A stretch of 64,000 nucleotides of DNA from NCBI GenBank assembly GCA_932294295.1, contig OW028573.1:54687829-54751828 (forward strand). The letters run 5' to 3'. The stretch is from Alitta virens (taxonomy: Eukaryota; Annelida; Polychaeta; Phyllodocida; Nereididae). This document shows positions 47,785 to 61,387 of this stretch, one piece after another; position 1 is the stretch's first letter; each line of letters starts with the position of its first letter. A model generated the notes under the pieces. It made no database searches and was not told the DNA's origin. It was given only the letters and a program-made list of their open reading frames with translations. A program made the position numbers and the translations under genes.

Positions 47785-48484
47785 ACAGTTAGTTTCATTA
47801 AAAAAAGGCCTGTCGAATTGAAGCTTGACAAAGCTAGATAACTTCTGCTATATGATGCTACCTGCCACTAAACAAAACTGTTTGGCTATAGCTGGCTCAA
47901 AGCCAGATCTAAAAGTACATGCAGCACCATTTGGTCCATAAGTTGAGAGTTACATATATTTGTCATTCTTTGTTGAAAAACATTGCACATACATATTTGT
48001 GATATATTAGATAGGGTGTATGGACCTAATTCCAGCCACTTTTTATTTCTTCCTTTTTCTATGTTCCCATGAATCAAATTGTGCCAAAATTGGTAAATTC
48101 TATATTTTGTGTATGTTTTCTTGGGCATTGATTTGTTTTGAGATTGTATTTAATATGATGAGATAATGTATTTAATATGATGAGATACATATAAGTATGT
48201 CAAATGAACCTAATTCCAGCCTACCACGCCCTAATTCCAGCCATTAGGTGACCTAATTCCAGCCTATTTAAGACCACTTATTATGCTTATGTCTAAAAAT
48301 GCAAAATGTGGCTCCTGTGTTTTGGGGGTTAAGGCCTGGATAATGCTAAAATTACTTGTTATTTAGGTATATGTCTTGCACACAAAGAATATATATTTGG
48401 GAATGGGATGATCCAACCGAAGTAAGATGTATGTACACTTCAAGTCTTCATGATTTTATAGATGTCATTGTAAAGTGTTAGATA

Positions 48485-51430
48485 TAGTAAGTAAGTAAGT
48501 AAAATTTTATTTCAAGTCGGAAAAGACCATCAACAATAAAACAGAAGTGCACAGCACTTGTGTCTGACAATAACAAATAAGCACAATGTGTATTTACAGA
48601 TGAAAGATGAATGAATTAAACTATAAGGTACATAAAAGGCACGTGCCACATTGACACTCAGGTTGCCACTTAAGAACATAACTTTTAAAACCATTAAAAT
48701 CCAAAGCCTTAACATTATCAGGAATCTTGTTCCATAACATAGCACCTTGGTAACGCAGTGAATGAAATCCATGTCTTAGAGTCTTATACGTTGGTTGTCT
48801 TAGCATATTGACATTTCTAAAATTGTATGACATATCTTGTACAGCGAAAAAATCTTTTGACATTGGTGGACATTTGTTTTGTAAAATCTTGTAAACAGTT
48901 AAAATCATTATTCTTTGTCTATACACATACAGAGGTGATCTTTTTGCTTTATCTAAAAGTTCCTTACATGTCGAGGAAAAATCTAAGTACACAAACCTTA
49001 GAGCATGTTTAAATAAATTTTCTAACTTCCGTGCATCTTCTACTTTACAATGATGGTATACAATGCTAACCTAAGTTTGATAATAAATGCATCTAGGATT
49101 TTGATCTTACATGGCAAAGTAAGTACCCAAGACAAACGAGATAATACATTGATTTGCTTAGCTGCTTGGATAGATATATTCTTAATATGATTAGTAAAAT
49201 TTAAATCAGACACCTAATAGTTTAATATTCTTTGTTGGACTCATTATACTTCCATTTACAGTCAGTGTAAGATTTTCATGTTTTCTAGCGAGGATCATAA
49301 ATTGAAACTTTTCAGCATAAACTTTTATGTAATTCTTTTTAAACCAGTCAATGGCAAGTACACAAGCTCTTTCTAAATTAAATTGAACAACATTAATATC
49401 ATCATAACAAAAAGACAACGTATTATCAACATAAATTGAAACTCTTCAGCATAAACTTTTATGTGATTCTTTTTAAACCAGTCAATGGCAAGTACACAAG
49501 CTCTTTCTAAATTAAATTGAACAACATTAATATCATCATAACAAAAAGACAACGTATTATCAACAGCATAATTATATAACTGACAAAAATTTTGCAATAA
49601 TGATCATTTACATAGATGTTGAATAGTACAGGTCTCATAAGACTACCTTGTGGGACACCTATGAATATTAGACCATTCACTGTAACAGCCATTTAGCTTG
49701 ACTCTTTGTTTCCTAGATGACAAATAACTACTAACAAAATTACATGAATTCATTAACACACCATATGCTATGCATTTAGTTTAGCTCGCATAAGATTATG
49801 TGGTATAGAGTCAAAAGCTCTTGAAAGATCCATGGCTACACAGCCTACAGTCATCTTATTATCAATGGCATATTTCCAATCCTCCACACATTTAGAGATA
49901 ACATTATTTGTACTGTTCATACCTCTATAGGCAGAAAGCTCATCAGAGATAGTATCATTAAAGAAAATCATAAGTTAGTCACATATAATGCTTTCTAGAA
50001 CTTTAGACATTGCAGTAAGAACACTCACTGGCCTGTAGTTATCTTTACATAAACAGTCATTCTTTTTAAAAACAGGAGACACTGCTGCATGTTTACAATG
50101 ATCAGGAAAACATTCATCATCAATACATCTATTGATTATAACAGCCAGTGAAACACTAAGTGCATGCCCACCTATTTTAAGAATACGTTCAGGAATCCTG
50201 TCATAGCCACAGGCTTTACCAACTTTCAGTTTGTTGATACTTTAAAGCACTGTATCAGAAGTGACTTCAGAAAATTGAAATTTATTTTTACTTTCAGCTT
50301 TTATATTTACTATAGATGGATGACTCTTATAGAAATCTATAACAGATTTAACAGATTTGCCAACAACTTCATTTGGCTCTCTTAAGTCATTTGCTATATT
50401 GATAAAGTAGTCATTGAAGATGCTACACACATCCATTTGCTTTGTTACAATTTTGTTTTGCTCCAATAGTGATATACTATTTCCTGAGGTCTGACTATTT
50501 GTCATGAATGGACGTACAGTGTTCCAAAATTGTTCTTTATGTGGTTGATCATTACATCTCTTATTGAAATATTCTTTAATGGATTTGACGCTTAAGTGAA
50601 GTCACTAAGTTGCGTTGTTTTCTGTACTCATTCCAGTTTTGCCCTTACATTTCATAAATTTTCTTCTCAGCATACCTTTGACAGTTATAGCTCTTCGTAA
50701 TTATCCATTCATGTAAGGTAGCTGAGGTTTTTTCAGGAACTTTGTCTTTGTTGGAGTATGAATTTCTACTACTTCATTTAGTAAATAATGATATGACCAA
50801 AATACATCATCAGTATCATCAAAAATGCTACAGACATGGAAAGGGACCATTTGCAGGTCACCATTGAAATTTGTTTCATTGAAATGTTTAAATGACTGAT
50901 ATGTTATTTGCCTTTTACCATCATATGGTGCATGCATTTTTGTAGCGGCACATATGAAATTGTGAAAGTCACCAACACCAATGGATATATTCAGATGAGA
51001 TACATTTCTTTGTGGAGTATTTGTCAATATTACATCTATAAGTGATGGATTTTGAACACTTTTATGACATGTTGGTTCTTTTACTATATTCTGGAGATTA
51101 TACTGGGTTATGAAATACAACACATTGTCTGGTAGATTATTAAAGTTGATATTTACGTCACCCAATATATAGACACTTTTGCATTCGACATAGCATTTGT
51201 CTAACATCAACCCTAGTTTACTGATAAAATCATCATTTCTCACATTTGGCGGTTTGTATATCAATATAACAAAATTTGTTTTCATTTTTTAACTTAATTT
51301 CGAAGACAATAGATTCAATTCTAGACCCAACACCACACTCCAGATCTTTTCGTAATCTACGAGGTATGGTAGATCTGATGTACAACATAATGCCACCATC
51401 ATTTGAATTTCTATCAGTTCTGTACATGGT
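48485..51430 (-). pseudogene. Nearly full-length degenerate LINE (endonuclease and reverse transcriptase)
   Basis: Minus strand. The AP-endonuclease-like part lies at 50701-51285 (YILGDVNINF, LIDVILTNTP, GVGDFHNF). The linker is at 50242-50505. RT motif A is at about 49790 (VAMDLSRAFDSIPHNLM), motif B at about 49640-49690 (GVPQGSLMRPVLFNIYVND) and motif C reads YAVDN where Y-A-D-D is expected. The C-terminal part (48621-48992) has the FHSLRYQGAMLWNKIPDNVK block. The 3' end is AAATAAAATTTT plus (ACTT)n. Frames are broken at least five times and a catalytic Asp is replaced, so it is dead. Jockey/CR1 superfamily-like. Confidence 0.9.
49297..49564. repeat. 134-bp tandem duplication within the LINE
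   Basis: ATAAATTGAAAC(T/C)TTTCAGC begins copies at 49297 and 49431; the following 134 bp are nearly identical. The duplication repeats the segment after RT motif C, so the protein motif ACVLAIDWFKKN appears twice. Confidence 0.95.
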
Positions 51431-51749
51431 ACATTAAATTGAGAAGAACTGAAAGAAGCATCTAGCTATGTCTCTGATAATATCAGTCAATTCATGAGAC
51501 AGTATTTCATATATTTCCAGGAACTTATTTCTTAAACTGTTTATATTGAGGTGACCAAACACTAATTGTTTGTCGTGTGTTCTCCGATAATTATGCAATT
51601 GGGGGAAAGCTTATTGACTGGTACTGTTTTGGCTTTAATGTAGGTGACATTCAGTACTGATAAAGATTCTGAGTTACTGCTATCAATGAAACCATGATAA
51701 AATATCATTGCACAATGAGTGATTAAGAACATTAGAACAAGATAAAACG

Positions 51750-52593
51750 ATATAGGGTAAAGTTGGGTAATATGGGTATACTTTTGTCTCGCTAATGCTG
51801 TGATGGAAGTTAAATATGGAAAATGCATAATTCTTTTTGCTTGATTTTAATTAGGTAATGAGCTATACACCCTGAGCATATAATACATCCATAATAGTTT
51901 TGGAATAGCATGGCTTAGAAAAATGAAATATAAAGCCCATATTTAACCCCAATGATGCATTATGGGCACCTCTTTCTGAAAATATGAGCACTAAAATGCC
52001 CATATTAAACTTTACTAATTTCAGCTAAATGCCAAAGTTTAATACAGGCAAGAGAAATGTTTAATATGAGCAGTGCCCATATCTATTTTTCACACTTTAT
52101 AATCCTACACAAAAGCACAAAAGTGGCATGAATCTGAGCAGTCTGATATTATCCGAAAGTGATAGTTTTTTTTTAATCTTTCACTCTTTACATGATGACA
52201 ATAAGTTTCCCAAAGAAAGCATAAATCACCTATGCCCATATTACCAAACCATGTGTGTCTTCCATTTTTTGGCTGAGAATTGCTGACATCACATGGCCAT
52301 TGCAAATGAGTAGGAAAAAAAACTTCAGGTTGATATATCTACACAAAATTAGCGTATACTACAGGCTTTTACCCTCAACAAAAACAAGGAATCAAAGAAA
52401 TTAAGGGTAAATATTTAAGTCTGCATTACAAGAAAACAATAGCAGCCTCAAATGTGCTGTATACTCTACAGTTAATGACCTTGAATATACTTGAAAATTC
52501 CCCCAGGTGTGAGCATGTACCACTGCTGGTTTTCAGTTACTGCAAGGTGCCCATATTATACTGCTGCCCATATTACCCAACTTGGCCCTATAT
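51750..52593. mobile_element. 844-bp TIR element with GCCCATATTA subterminal repeats
   Basis: Ends ATATAGGGTAAAGTTGGGTA and the inverse of ATATAGGGCCAAGTTGGGTA, each continuing ATATGGG. GCCCATATTA-type words are scattered through the interior in one orientation. No coding frame. It sits between the LINE and the right arm of the host element. Confidence 0.85.
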
Positions 52594-53231
52594 TGGAAGG
52601 CTATCATACTTGCTGCCATTTTACAACACTATGAATTCAGGCAAATGGTTCAAAATTGCAAAATATGAACAGTAGGCACCAAACGATAGTGATATATCAT
52701 GGTAATCTGTTAACTGACATCACCACATATACATGTGCACCATCAAATCCCATTTCCATAGCACAGGCAAGTAGTTAAAGAGTGCAGGAATTGTTTGCAA
52801 GAATATGGCTGGAATTTGGTACACCCTAGGCTGGAATAAAAACTAAAGGCTGGAATTTGGTCAATTTATGAGGTTTTGACATGTCTGATTTGAAGTTGTT
52901 TGGCATCAATGTAAATCAATATCTTTTACTCAGTTATAAGCAAATGTGTTACAAATCACATAATTTTTCAATTCCAATCAACTTATTTCCCCCCAAGTAT
53001 GTCCAGGAATTATGTTATTTTGAGGGAAGTTAACGGCACTGTGATTTGGGGCTGGAGTTTGGTCCATCCACACTACATTACTTACATTTATGAAAGGTTT
53101 ATATATTTTAAGTGGTGTTAGGTGTAAGCTGACAGTGGAAAAAAGTGGCTGGATTTAGCAAGTTATAGCTACAGCCAGGAATATGTCACTAAAGCTGTCC
53201 AGAGTCAACCATATTTCATGAAACTAACTGT

Positions 53232-54179
53232 AATTTTGAACTGTTATTTACATTGAATAAAAGTATGTTGCAATTAAGTAACGAATCATTATGTGAATTA
53301 TATTGCTAAGTAAGGTTTTCAAATATGATTTATTGAAGCGTCTGTTACAGCTGTTAGTTTGAGAACAATGTATAATGTGAAAACTATCTCAAAAATTTGT
53401 AATTTTCCTAATTTCCACATATATTTATATTTTAGTTGTTATTCATTTATTTCTCTGCCAAACTACTAAATTCTGTGCAGTAATAATGAACAAATTTCCT
53501 CAAATTCTGTTAATGAAATAATCATAATACCATAACCAAAAATAAATCAAGATGATATATTACGATTTCTTACGTAAAATCGTTCAGGTCACAACTACTA
53601 CTTCACTTTAAATAACATCCATAGAACTTGCTCCTGAGAGGACATATCTAAAAAATATTACCTATCGCAACTTAAGGTCAATTTTTATGTCAAAACATTG
53701 AATCAAAATAGTACTTCAAAATGTCAAATGTAATTTCAATTTTGTGGCAGATTATTTTTAATTTAAATCTTTATAAATCTAAAGAATGAGCAATAATGTA
53801 CAGCAATATGGACTTTGTAGCGTTTTATGCACCCTATATTGGCGTTCTTTGGAGTCTGTGGCTTTCTGTTAGTCACCAAGGCGCCCTGTATGTTTCCTGT
53901 GCATAGCTGCCCATAGTATATATAGGCAAGTGGCTTGCGTGGCAACTGTAAACATCATTATTTGGCAAAACCTAAAAAAAGAACGTTGACAAGCGCAGTG
54001 TTGGAAGAGGTAAGAAATTTCCTACAAATTGCTCTTAGCAGTTTGTCGCATGTAACACTTTAGTGACCAAATATTGCTACGATGACAAAAATCACAACAA
54101 TCCATCATGTTCAATTTCAAAATAGTATTACTGCTCATAAAAACATTGAATCTCAATTTAGTGCATCCTTGACCTCGAG
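53232..54179. other. No feature recognised
   Basis: AT-rich; short frames only. Confidence 0.5.
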
Positions 54180-54390
54180 GTACATATTGACATCTTAACA
54201 TCTAGATGTTAAAATGTTAGCATCTTGACATGTAGGCAGCATCTGAACATCTAGATGTTAAAATGTTAGCATGTTGACATCTAGATAGCAACTTAACATC
54301 ATCTAGATAGCAACTTAACATCTAGATGTTAAAATGTAAGCATATTGACATCTGGGCAGCATCTTGACATCTAGATGTTAAAATTCACCA
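54180..54390. repeat. ACATCTAGATGT palindromic-motif array
   Basis: ACATCTAGATGTTAAAATGT recurs four times, together with CATCTAGATAGCAACTTAA variants, in about 200 bp. Related TGTTGATGTCAACATG-like words occur at 55140-55310. Confidence 0.8.
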
Positions 54391-54504
54391 TATGGTTTAA
54401 CATGTGTAAACATTTTGAAGCTTGCATGCCTTACCCCCACCACTGGAGGAATATGTGATTTGCTGCTCCAGAGCAGCTGTCTGCTGCCCGACTGCAGCCT
54501 GCCA

Positions 54505-54560
54505 GCTGTTTGCTGCTGCCTGCTGCCTGCTGCCTGCTGCCTGCTTTCTGCCTGCTTAAC
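54505..54560. repeat. (CTGCTGC)n-type heptamer array
   Basis: About six units of CTGCTGC/CTGCCTG. Confidence 0.85.
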
Positions 54561-54596
54561 TCAGCAGAGGCAATTAAACACAGTGCTGACATAAAT

Positions 54597-54790
54597 TCAG
54601 TGGGACTCCACCTAATGACCACCCCAGCTTTACGACCACCCCACCCCGCTTGTACGACCACCCACGTGATTCCCAATTTTGAATAATTTTATTGAAGTCC
54701 CAGAATTACGACCACCACGTTGTTCACTAAGAGCCCCAAAGCCTAACTTCAACCCGGAAATGCGACCACCTGGCGTGCTCCATTATGTGT
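54597..54790 (+). mobile_element. Possible pogo/Tigger-like TIR end
   Basis: CAGTGGGACTCCACCTAATG followed by ACGACCACC words resembles the CAGT-x-GACTC...ACGACCACC ends of pogo/Tigger elements. No opposite end and no transposase were found. Confidence 0.35.
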
Positions 54791-55444
54791 GGTACCCCCA
54801 TATTTGAGTAATGAAATCCTACAGTAGCCCATTCACATGCATGAACGCCATCATACTTCCAAAAAAACTGGTTATACATTTCTAAAATTATTATAATTGT
54901 TCTCCATTGATTTCACAATTCATTCAAATGCAATAAGCTGTGCAATTAGCAAACATGTTCTGTTCATTCAAGTTTACATTCATATTGCATATTGCATATT
55001 GCGGGTTTCACTATAAATTAGTGTTAGTTTGGTTAGTGACCACTAGAGCACATTCTTTTAAATTGCTATATCCTTATTGTGAATTTATTTATCATATATA
55101 TTGGGCCTGGCAGTAAAAACTGATTGCACCCTTTTTCTGCAGAAAGTCCTCTCTGTGTAGATGTTAATCTGTGTCAGCATGTTGATGTTAAGACGCTGAA
55201 ATGTCAAAAATGTCACTCACTGATAGATGTCCAGATGTTGACATGTCAAAATGTTAATTTCAAAATGTCAAGATGTCCACATGTCAAGATGTTGATGTCA
55301 ACATGTTAACATTTAAGGAAATTAAGTACTGCTGCCGCTGCACAATACACACTACCTGTTATGGAACAGATGAGAATGGCCACACAGGTTAACAAGCTTT
55401 CAAACATAATAACAAACAAATCAATTCAGCTCAGTTTGGGCCAG
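54791..55444. other. No gene; motif-rich noncoding DNA
   Basis: Apart from the TGTTGATG/CATGTCAAGATG words at 55180-55310, nothing stands out. Confidence 0.5.
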
Positions 55445-55990
55445 TCATAACAATAATACCATTCGAGACCCTCTTCAGCCAATCAGAAGGCAGTATTTGC
55501 TGGTGACAATATCAGTTAACTCAAGCAGGCTGATAATGTTTTCCGCTTCAGTGATCACCAGAGACTGAAGAATTTGTGACAACTAGGGCAGCCAATACAC
55601 ATTCTTAGCAACAGTAATTGAAAACAAAAGGCAACATTTAACAACATCATTACAATCAGAGCACCATCAATATAAGACCACCTCACAATTAAGACCACCT
55701 CACTATTTAGACCACTTCACTAGTGAGACCACCTCACTATTTAGACCACTCACTATTACAACCACTTCATTGTCAAGTTTACCTTAATACAAGACGACCC
55801 CACAATCAAGACCACCTCACTATATTTAAACCACTTCACTAGTGAGAAACCTCAATATAAAAACCACTTCACTCATCATTAAAACCACTTCACTCATCAT
55901 TAAAACCACTTCACTCATCATTAAGTCCACTTCATGAAGACCACCTCACTATTAAAAGCACCTCATTATTTAGCCACAAAATTTTGAAAA
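55445..55990. repeat. Dispersed repeat with GACCACC minisatellite (copy 2)
   Basis: Matches 32920-33430 in both its unique part and its array. The array includes three exact 18-bp units ACTCATCATTAAAACCAC near 55870-55925. Confidence 0.85.
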
Positions 55991-56505
55991 CTTGACCATT
56001 GTATTTAAATGACTATTAATTCCATCATTAAAACCACTTAAATTTGCATTAAATGGGCAGGTTTTACATCCTGCAGGCCAAATTTCCATAACAGCAAGAA
56101 TTAAATAATTATAGTTAGATATTTATTTCTACATACCTGGCCATTCAATAATATTGTGAAAAATAAGATCCATGTGCGTAGGAGTACTCATGCATCTGAT
56201 ACACTCATTGCAGACAATACCTATTCTGTTTCAAATCTACCACCTGATGACATACAATTAACAATGACACATGTATCAATTCCTGATATCAGGCTTGTCA
56301 ATAAAACGATATATATATATATATTAACAATCAATTCTAAGAGGGATTAAGTTTCTGTTTTAATTTGTTTTTAAGTTGTCTACTCTCGCAGTTTTAGTGA
56401 GTCATTGCCCTTGGGAGGCTGATTCTGGCTTATATATAACACTCGAGCGCTTGAGGTAAAGGACTTTTGGGATGATTAAGATTTAAGACTTTATTACCAT
56501 ATAAC

Positions 56506-56536
56506 CATGGAGACAAGAGTAGATCTTGTCTCCATG
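56506..56536. repeat. Perfect 13-bp-arm hairpin
   Basis: CATGGAGACAAGA, 5-nt loop GTAGA, then TCTTGTCTCCATG. It lies at the left margin of the X-box array. Confidence 0.95.
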
Positions 56537-56906
56537 ATATAAAAATTATACGATTTTATGTTGCCTTGACAATAAAAAAAATTACATTGCAATAATAGTT
56601 CCATGATATAGAATTTATTTTTCATAGTAGATACTGTAACTGGCTCTGTTAATCACGTATAAATTCTTTCCACGATCGTACGAGGGCCTTAGTCAGGGGG
56701 CCAAGGCCAGAAAATGTGAATAAAAAGGGCACTTTGTTTGCACCGATCCACACCTCCTCAAATTTGGTATCATCGAATTGGAAATTTTCTGTACTTTTTG
56801 TAATCTGTACTTGTTTTGTCAGTTTCTTGGACCGGAGATGTTTTTTTCTTGTATCCATGGCAACAAGTACGTTTTTGTATTGAACAAATTAACAAAAATA
56901 ATTTTG

Positions 56907-59900
56907 GTGGTATACTGTTAATTACAATGCTTGACAATTGTTGGTACCATGGCTAATCTGCATGGCTGATCTCATTAAAGTTTTGCAGTAAACACTAGTT
57001 TTTCTCCATTTCCTGTTGCTATGGTAGCAGTTTTACAAATATTTTCATAAATTTTATTAATTTGCTTTGATATCTTTGACTGTCAAGCTTTTATAACACA
57101 GTAAAATAATATACATTTGGTATCTCAAGACACCTTAGGAGAAACTATCTCAGAAAGAAAAGCATCACTGAAAGTTCCTTCATTTTTGTGTGTTGCTATG
57201 GAAACTCTTTTTAAAATTGTCACATTTTCAGAGAAAGTCTCAGTAATATGGGAATATACATTTTATAAGATATATTGAACATAGGAAGGTGATATTTAAT
57301 AATTTACATGTAAAAACCTCACTGATTAAAGAAATATACTTTTTGCAGTCTCTGGTTGCCATGAAAATGTGTATCTGACCCCGGTTTCTTTATATGGGTA
57401 AATTTGCAATTAGATTGATATAAGCAGTCTGTAAAAGAGAGAAAATCAGCAAATTGCTAGTTAATAAGACTTTTGTGAAGGCTGACACCCATTTTACCTT
57501 GCACGGATATCTGAAAGGTGGAAATGTTACATTATTCATATCTCTGGACCTATGACAGGTACAACCATAAATTTCTTATTGAACACCATGTTTTCAGGGT
57601 CAATGAGTTCATTTCTGATAATTTAAAATGGCTAATTTGCATATATTTCATTGTATTGTAAATCTAGATAGGTCAATTTGCATAATATTTCCTTATATGG
57701 CTACTGCAATGGGCAGTCAAGGTGCCGAAGCATTTATATTTTTCTTTTTATTCTCAACAATGTTTCAAACTGTTTCCAACAAATTACTGAACTTGAATAA
57801 TAAGTAAATAAAATTAACTTGCATGGACTGGTTACCATGGTAACAAAACCACCAATAGTCCTGATATAGATTTATGCCAGCATATATGATTCATAAAGCC
57901 TCATTATATAGGTGCCTTGATTCTATTCATATGGCATGATTGTTTCCCCAAACATATATTGATATGGATGTATGCTCCTATGATAAGTTGATTTGAAACC
58001 TGGTATCCATGGCAACCAAATTGAAAACAAATATGGACAAGATATTCACAGTTCTGTCCCTTTTTTGTCTGCAGATAACCACTTAAAGCAATTACTGGGC
58101 TTGTAACATAGGCAATATTTAGCAATATTTGAAAACTTGGCAGTGGTTCTCTGAATTATACACAGGGTTGGCATAGTTGCCTAGGTAACACATATTTCAG
58201 TCTATTTATAGTAACCATTGTGAATTCGAACACAAGTCCAGCAAGGGCAATATTCTAGAAGTTAGTACATCAGCAAGTTGCACATATCAGTATATTTGCA
58301 AGAAAGCAAACTTTCTAGAACCGGCCATGAAAACTGTCATTTACTGGGATATTACCAATGACAACTGTTTCCATGGCAACCAATTAATGAAATTATGAGT
58401 AAATTATATGTCCATTTATATTGATATTGTGTCTCTCTGAATGCCAGCAAGTACCAACGAGGCATCAAATTTTGAAGTTCCAAAGATTACTGTACTTGTT
58501 GTTAATCAATATTGACTGGTTATTGCACTGGGTTGCCATGAAAACATTAAATTATAACAAAATTGGATGCATTTTTGAAATAGTTTCACCTTTATTTTGT
58601 TAATACGTAAAAAGTTGAGACAATCTCAAAATTTATTGTGATGGTTCAGGAAGCCAACTTTATGATCTTTCCAATGACACCTTATATGTTGACTTTTGCA
58701 GTATATCTATATATGAAAAATGATCTCCAAGGTAACCCATCCTCTCATAATTTCCCAGCAAAATGCCATGTTTTAAAGATTCTTGTGTGATATTGTTAAC
58801 CATAAAATGTAATAGATTGATTTCAGGAACCAAAATGGCTATAGGGTGGGGTAAAAATCCCTGTAGTTGCCACTTTTGCATTTGCAAATAGGCAGGTTTC
58901 CATAGAAACAGCCAGTTTAAAAATATCTTTAAAAATCATGTTTTTTTGGAAAGGTGCTTTTATTGATTCAAAAAAATATCAAGGCATGTTGCTGTTATAT
59001 GGAGCCTTATCGAAGCATTGTACAACAGTTTCCAGCAGCTCTGAGACTACGTACATAACTGCTTGAATCTGATTGCCAAGGCTACAGTTTTGCTTACATA
59101 CATAACAACAGGTTTTACTCAATGTTGCCAAATAAAGTAATATTTGTTTTATCAGTACAGTAAACTGTACTATAATAACCAACTCAGGTATTTCTATGGA
59201 ATTAATTGCTTGAAAGAAACAATGACTTTTACACCTCTGCATCACACTTTTCAAATGCTCATTACTAGAAAATGCTACATTGTTCATTTCTCTGCACCTA
59301 CGACAGGTACATACATAATTTGCTTATTAACCATCATGTTTTCTGCGTTAATGAGTTCATTTCTGATATTTTAAGAAGCATACACTGTGTTACATTGTAT
59401 GGCAAATCTAAATAGGCTAATTTGCTTATAATTTATAAATACTTTCAAAAATGGCTGTCTTCATGAAAACTTGCTTATCTGTGAATGTAAAAGTGGCAAT
59501 TACTGGGAGTTTCACCCCATCCTTGCCAATTATGTTTCTTAAATTAATATTTTATTACCCGATACGGTTAACAATATCACACAATAATCTTCTTTAAAAA
59601 AATGGCATTTTGCTGGGAAATGTTGGAGGCTGGGTTTACCTTGGAGTCCATTTTTCAAATATAAATATACTGCAAAAGTAAATAAAATATGGTGTCATTT
59701 GAAAGATCATAAAGTTGGCTTCCTGAACCATCACAGTAAATTTTGAGATTTTCTCAAATTTTCTGCATTGACAAAAGAAAAGAAAACTTTTTAAAATAAT
59801 GCATCCAATTTTGTTATGATTTTATGTTATAAATGGACAGATAACATAATTTCATTAATTGGTTGCCTCGGAAATGGTTGTCATTGGTAACATCTCAGTA

Positions 59901-61387
59901 AATGACAATTTTCATGGTTAGTTCCAGAAAGTTTATATTCATGCAAATATACTGATATGTGCAACTTGCTGATGTGGTAACTTCTTCAATAACACCCTTC
60001 GTGGCATTCTGAGGCTCCACTTGTTACAGATCCACGAGGGTTACTATAAATAGACTGAAATAATGTGTTACCTAGGCAACTATGCCAACCTTGTGTATAA
60101 TTCCATTGTCATGTATTCAAATATTACCAAATATTACTAAATACTTTCTATGTTACAAGCCCCAGTAACTGTTTTAAGATGATAGCTGTAGACAAAAATA
60201 GTGACAGAACTGAATATCCTGTCCATATTTGTTTTCAATTTGGTTACCATGGATACAAGTTTTCAAATTAACTTATCACAGGAGCAAACATCCTCATATC
60301 AATATATGTTTGGGGTAAGAATCAAGGCACCTATATAATGAGGCTTTATGATGAAATCGTACATGCTGGCATGGATCTATATCAGGACTATGATGGTTTT
60401 GTTACCATGGTAACCAGTCCATGCAAGTTTATTTTATTTACTTATTATTCAAGTTCAGTAATTTGTTGGAAACAGTTTGAAACATTGTTGAGAATAAAAA
60501 GAAAAATATAAATGCTTTGGCACCTTGACTGCCCATTGCAGTAGCCATATAAGGAAATATTATGCAAATTGACCTATCTAGATTTGCAATACAATGAAAT
60601 GTATGCAAATTAGCCATTTTAAATGATCAGAAATGAACTTCTTGACCCTGAAAACATGGTGTTCAATAAGCAATTTATGGTTGTACCTGTCATAGGTCCA
60701 GAGATATGAATAATGTAACATTTCTACCTTTCAGGGTCTCTTACTGTTATTTTAGGTTGCTAGAGTAACACAGTCAAAATAAAAAGATATCCGTGCAAGG
60801 TAAAATGGGTGTCAGCCTTCACAAAATACTGTATAACTAGCAATTTGCTGTTGTTCCCTCTTTTACAGACTGCTTATATCAATCTAATTGCAAATTTACC
60901 CATATAAGGAAACCGGGGTCAGATAAACATTTCCATGGCAACCAGAGACTGCAAAAAGTATATTTCTTTAATCAGCGAGGTTTTTACATGCAAATTGTTA
61001 AATATCACCTTCCTATGTTCAATATATATTATAAAATGTTTATTCCCATATTACTGAGACTTTCTCTGAAAATGTGACAATTTTAAAGAGTTTCCATAGC
61101 AACACAAAAAAGTGAAGGAACTTTCAGTGATGCTTCTTTTCTGAGAGAGTTTCTCCTAAGGTGTCTTGAAATACCAAATGTATATTATTTTACTGTGTTA
61201 TAAAAGCTTGACAGTCAAAGATATCAAAGCAAATTAATAAAATTTATGAAAATATTTGTAAAACTGCTACCATAGCAACAGGAAATGGAGAAAAACTAGT
61301 TTTAACTGCAAAACTTTAATGAGGTCAGCCATGCAGATTAACCATGGTACCAACAATTGTCAAGCATTGTAATTAACAGCATACCAC
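56907..61387. repeat. 4.5-kb inverted repeat made of about 170-bp X-box-palindrome units
   Basis: The left arm (56907 to about 58935) is the inverse of the right arm (about 59437-61387), visible along the full length, with scattered substitutions and small gaps and a spacer of about 500 bp. Left-arm palindromes of the type GTTnCCATGGnAAC start at 57015, 57192, 57355, 57831, 58003, 58176, 58367, 58532 and 58896; right-arm ones at 60067, 60243, 60401, 60929, 61090 and 61266. Neighbouring spacings are 158-192 bp or about three times that. GTTACCATGGTAAC at 57831 and 60401 is a perfect palindrome. The unit continues left to 56851. No coding frame. Confidence 0.92.

Larger units (their letters stand above)
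47785..53231. mobile_element. Composite inverted-repeat element interrupted by other elements
   Basis: ACAGTTAGTTTCAT at 47785 is mirrored at 53218-53231. Further in, TCCAGCCACTTTTT and repeated CTAATTCCAGCC words (48024-48260) have inverse counterparts at 52807-52880 and 53137-53160. Between them sit the LINE (48485-51430) and the TIR element at 51750-52593, giving a host of roughly 2 kb. A related end is at 23512. No transposase was recognised. Confidence 0.6.
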
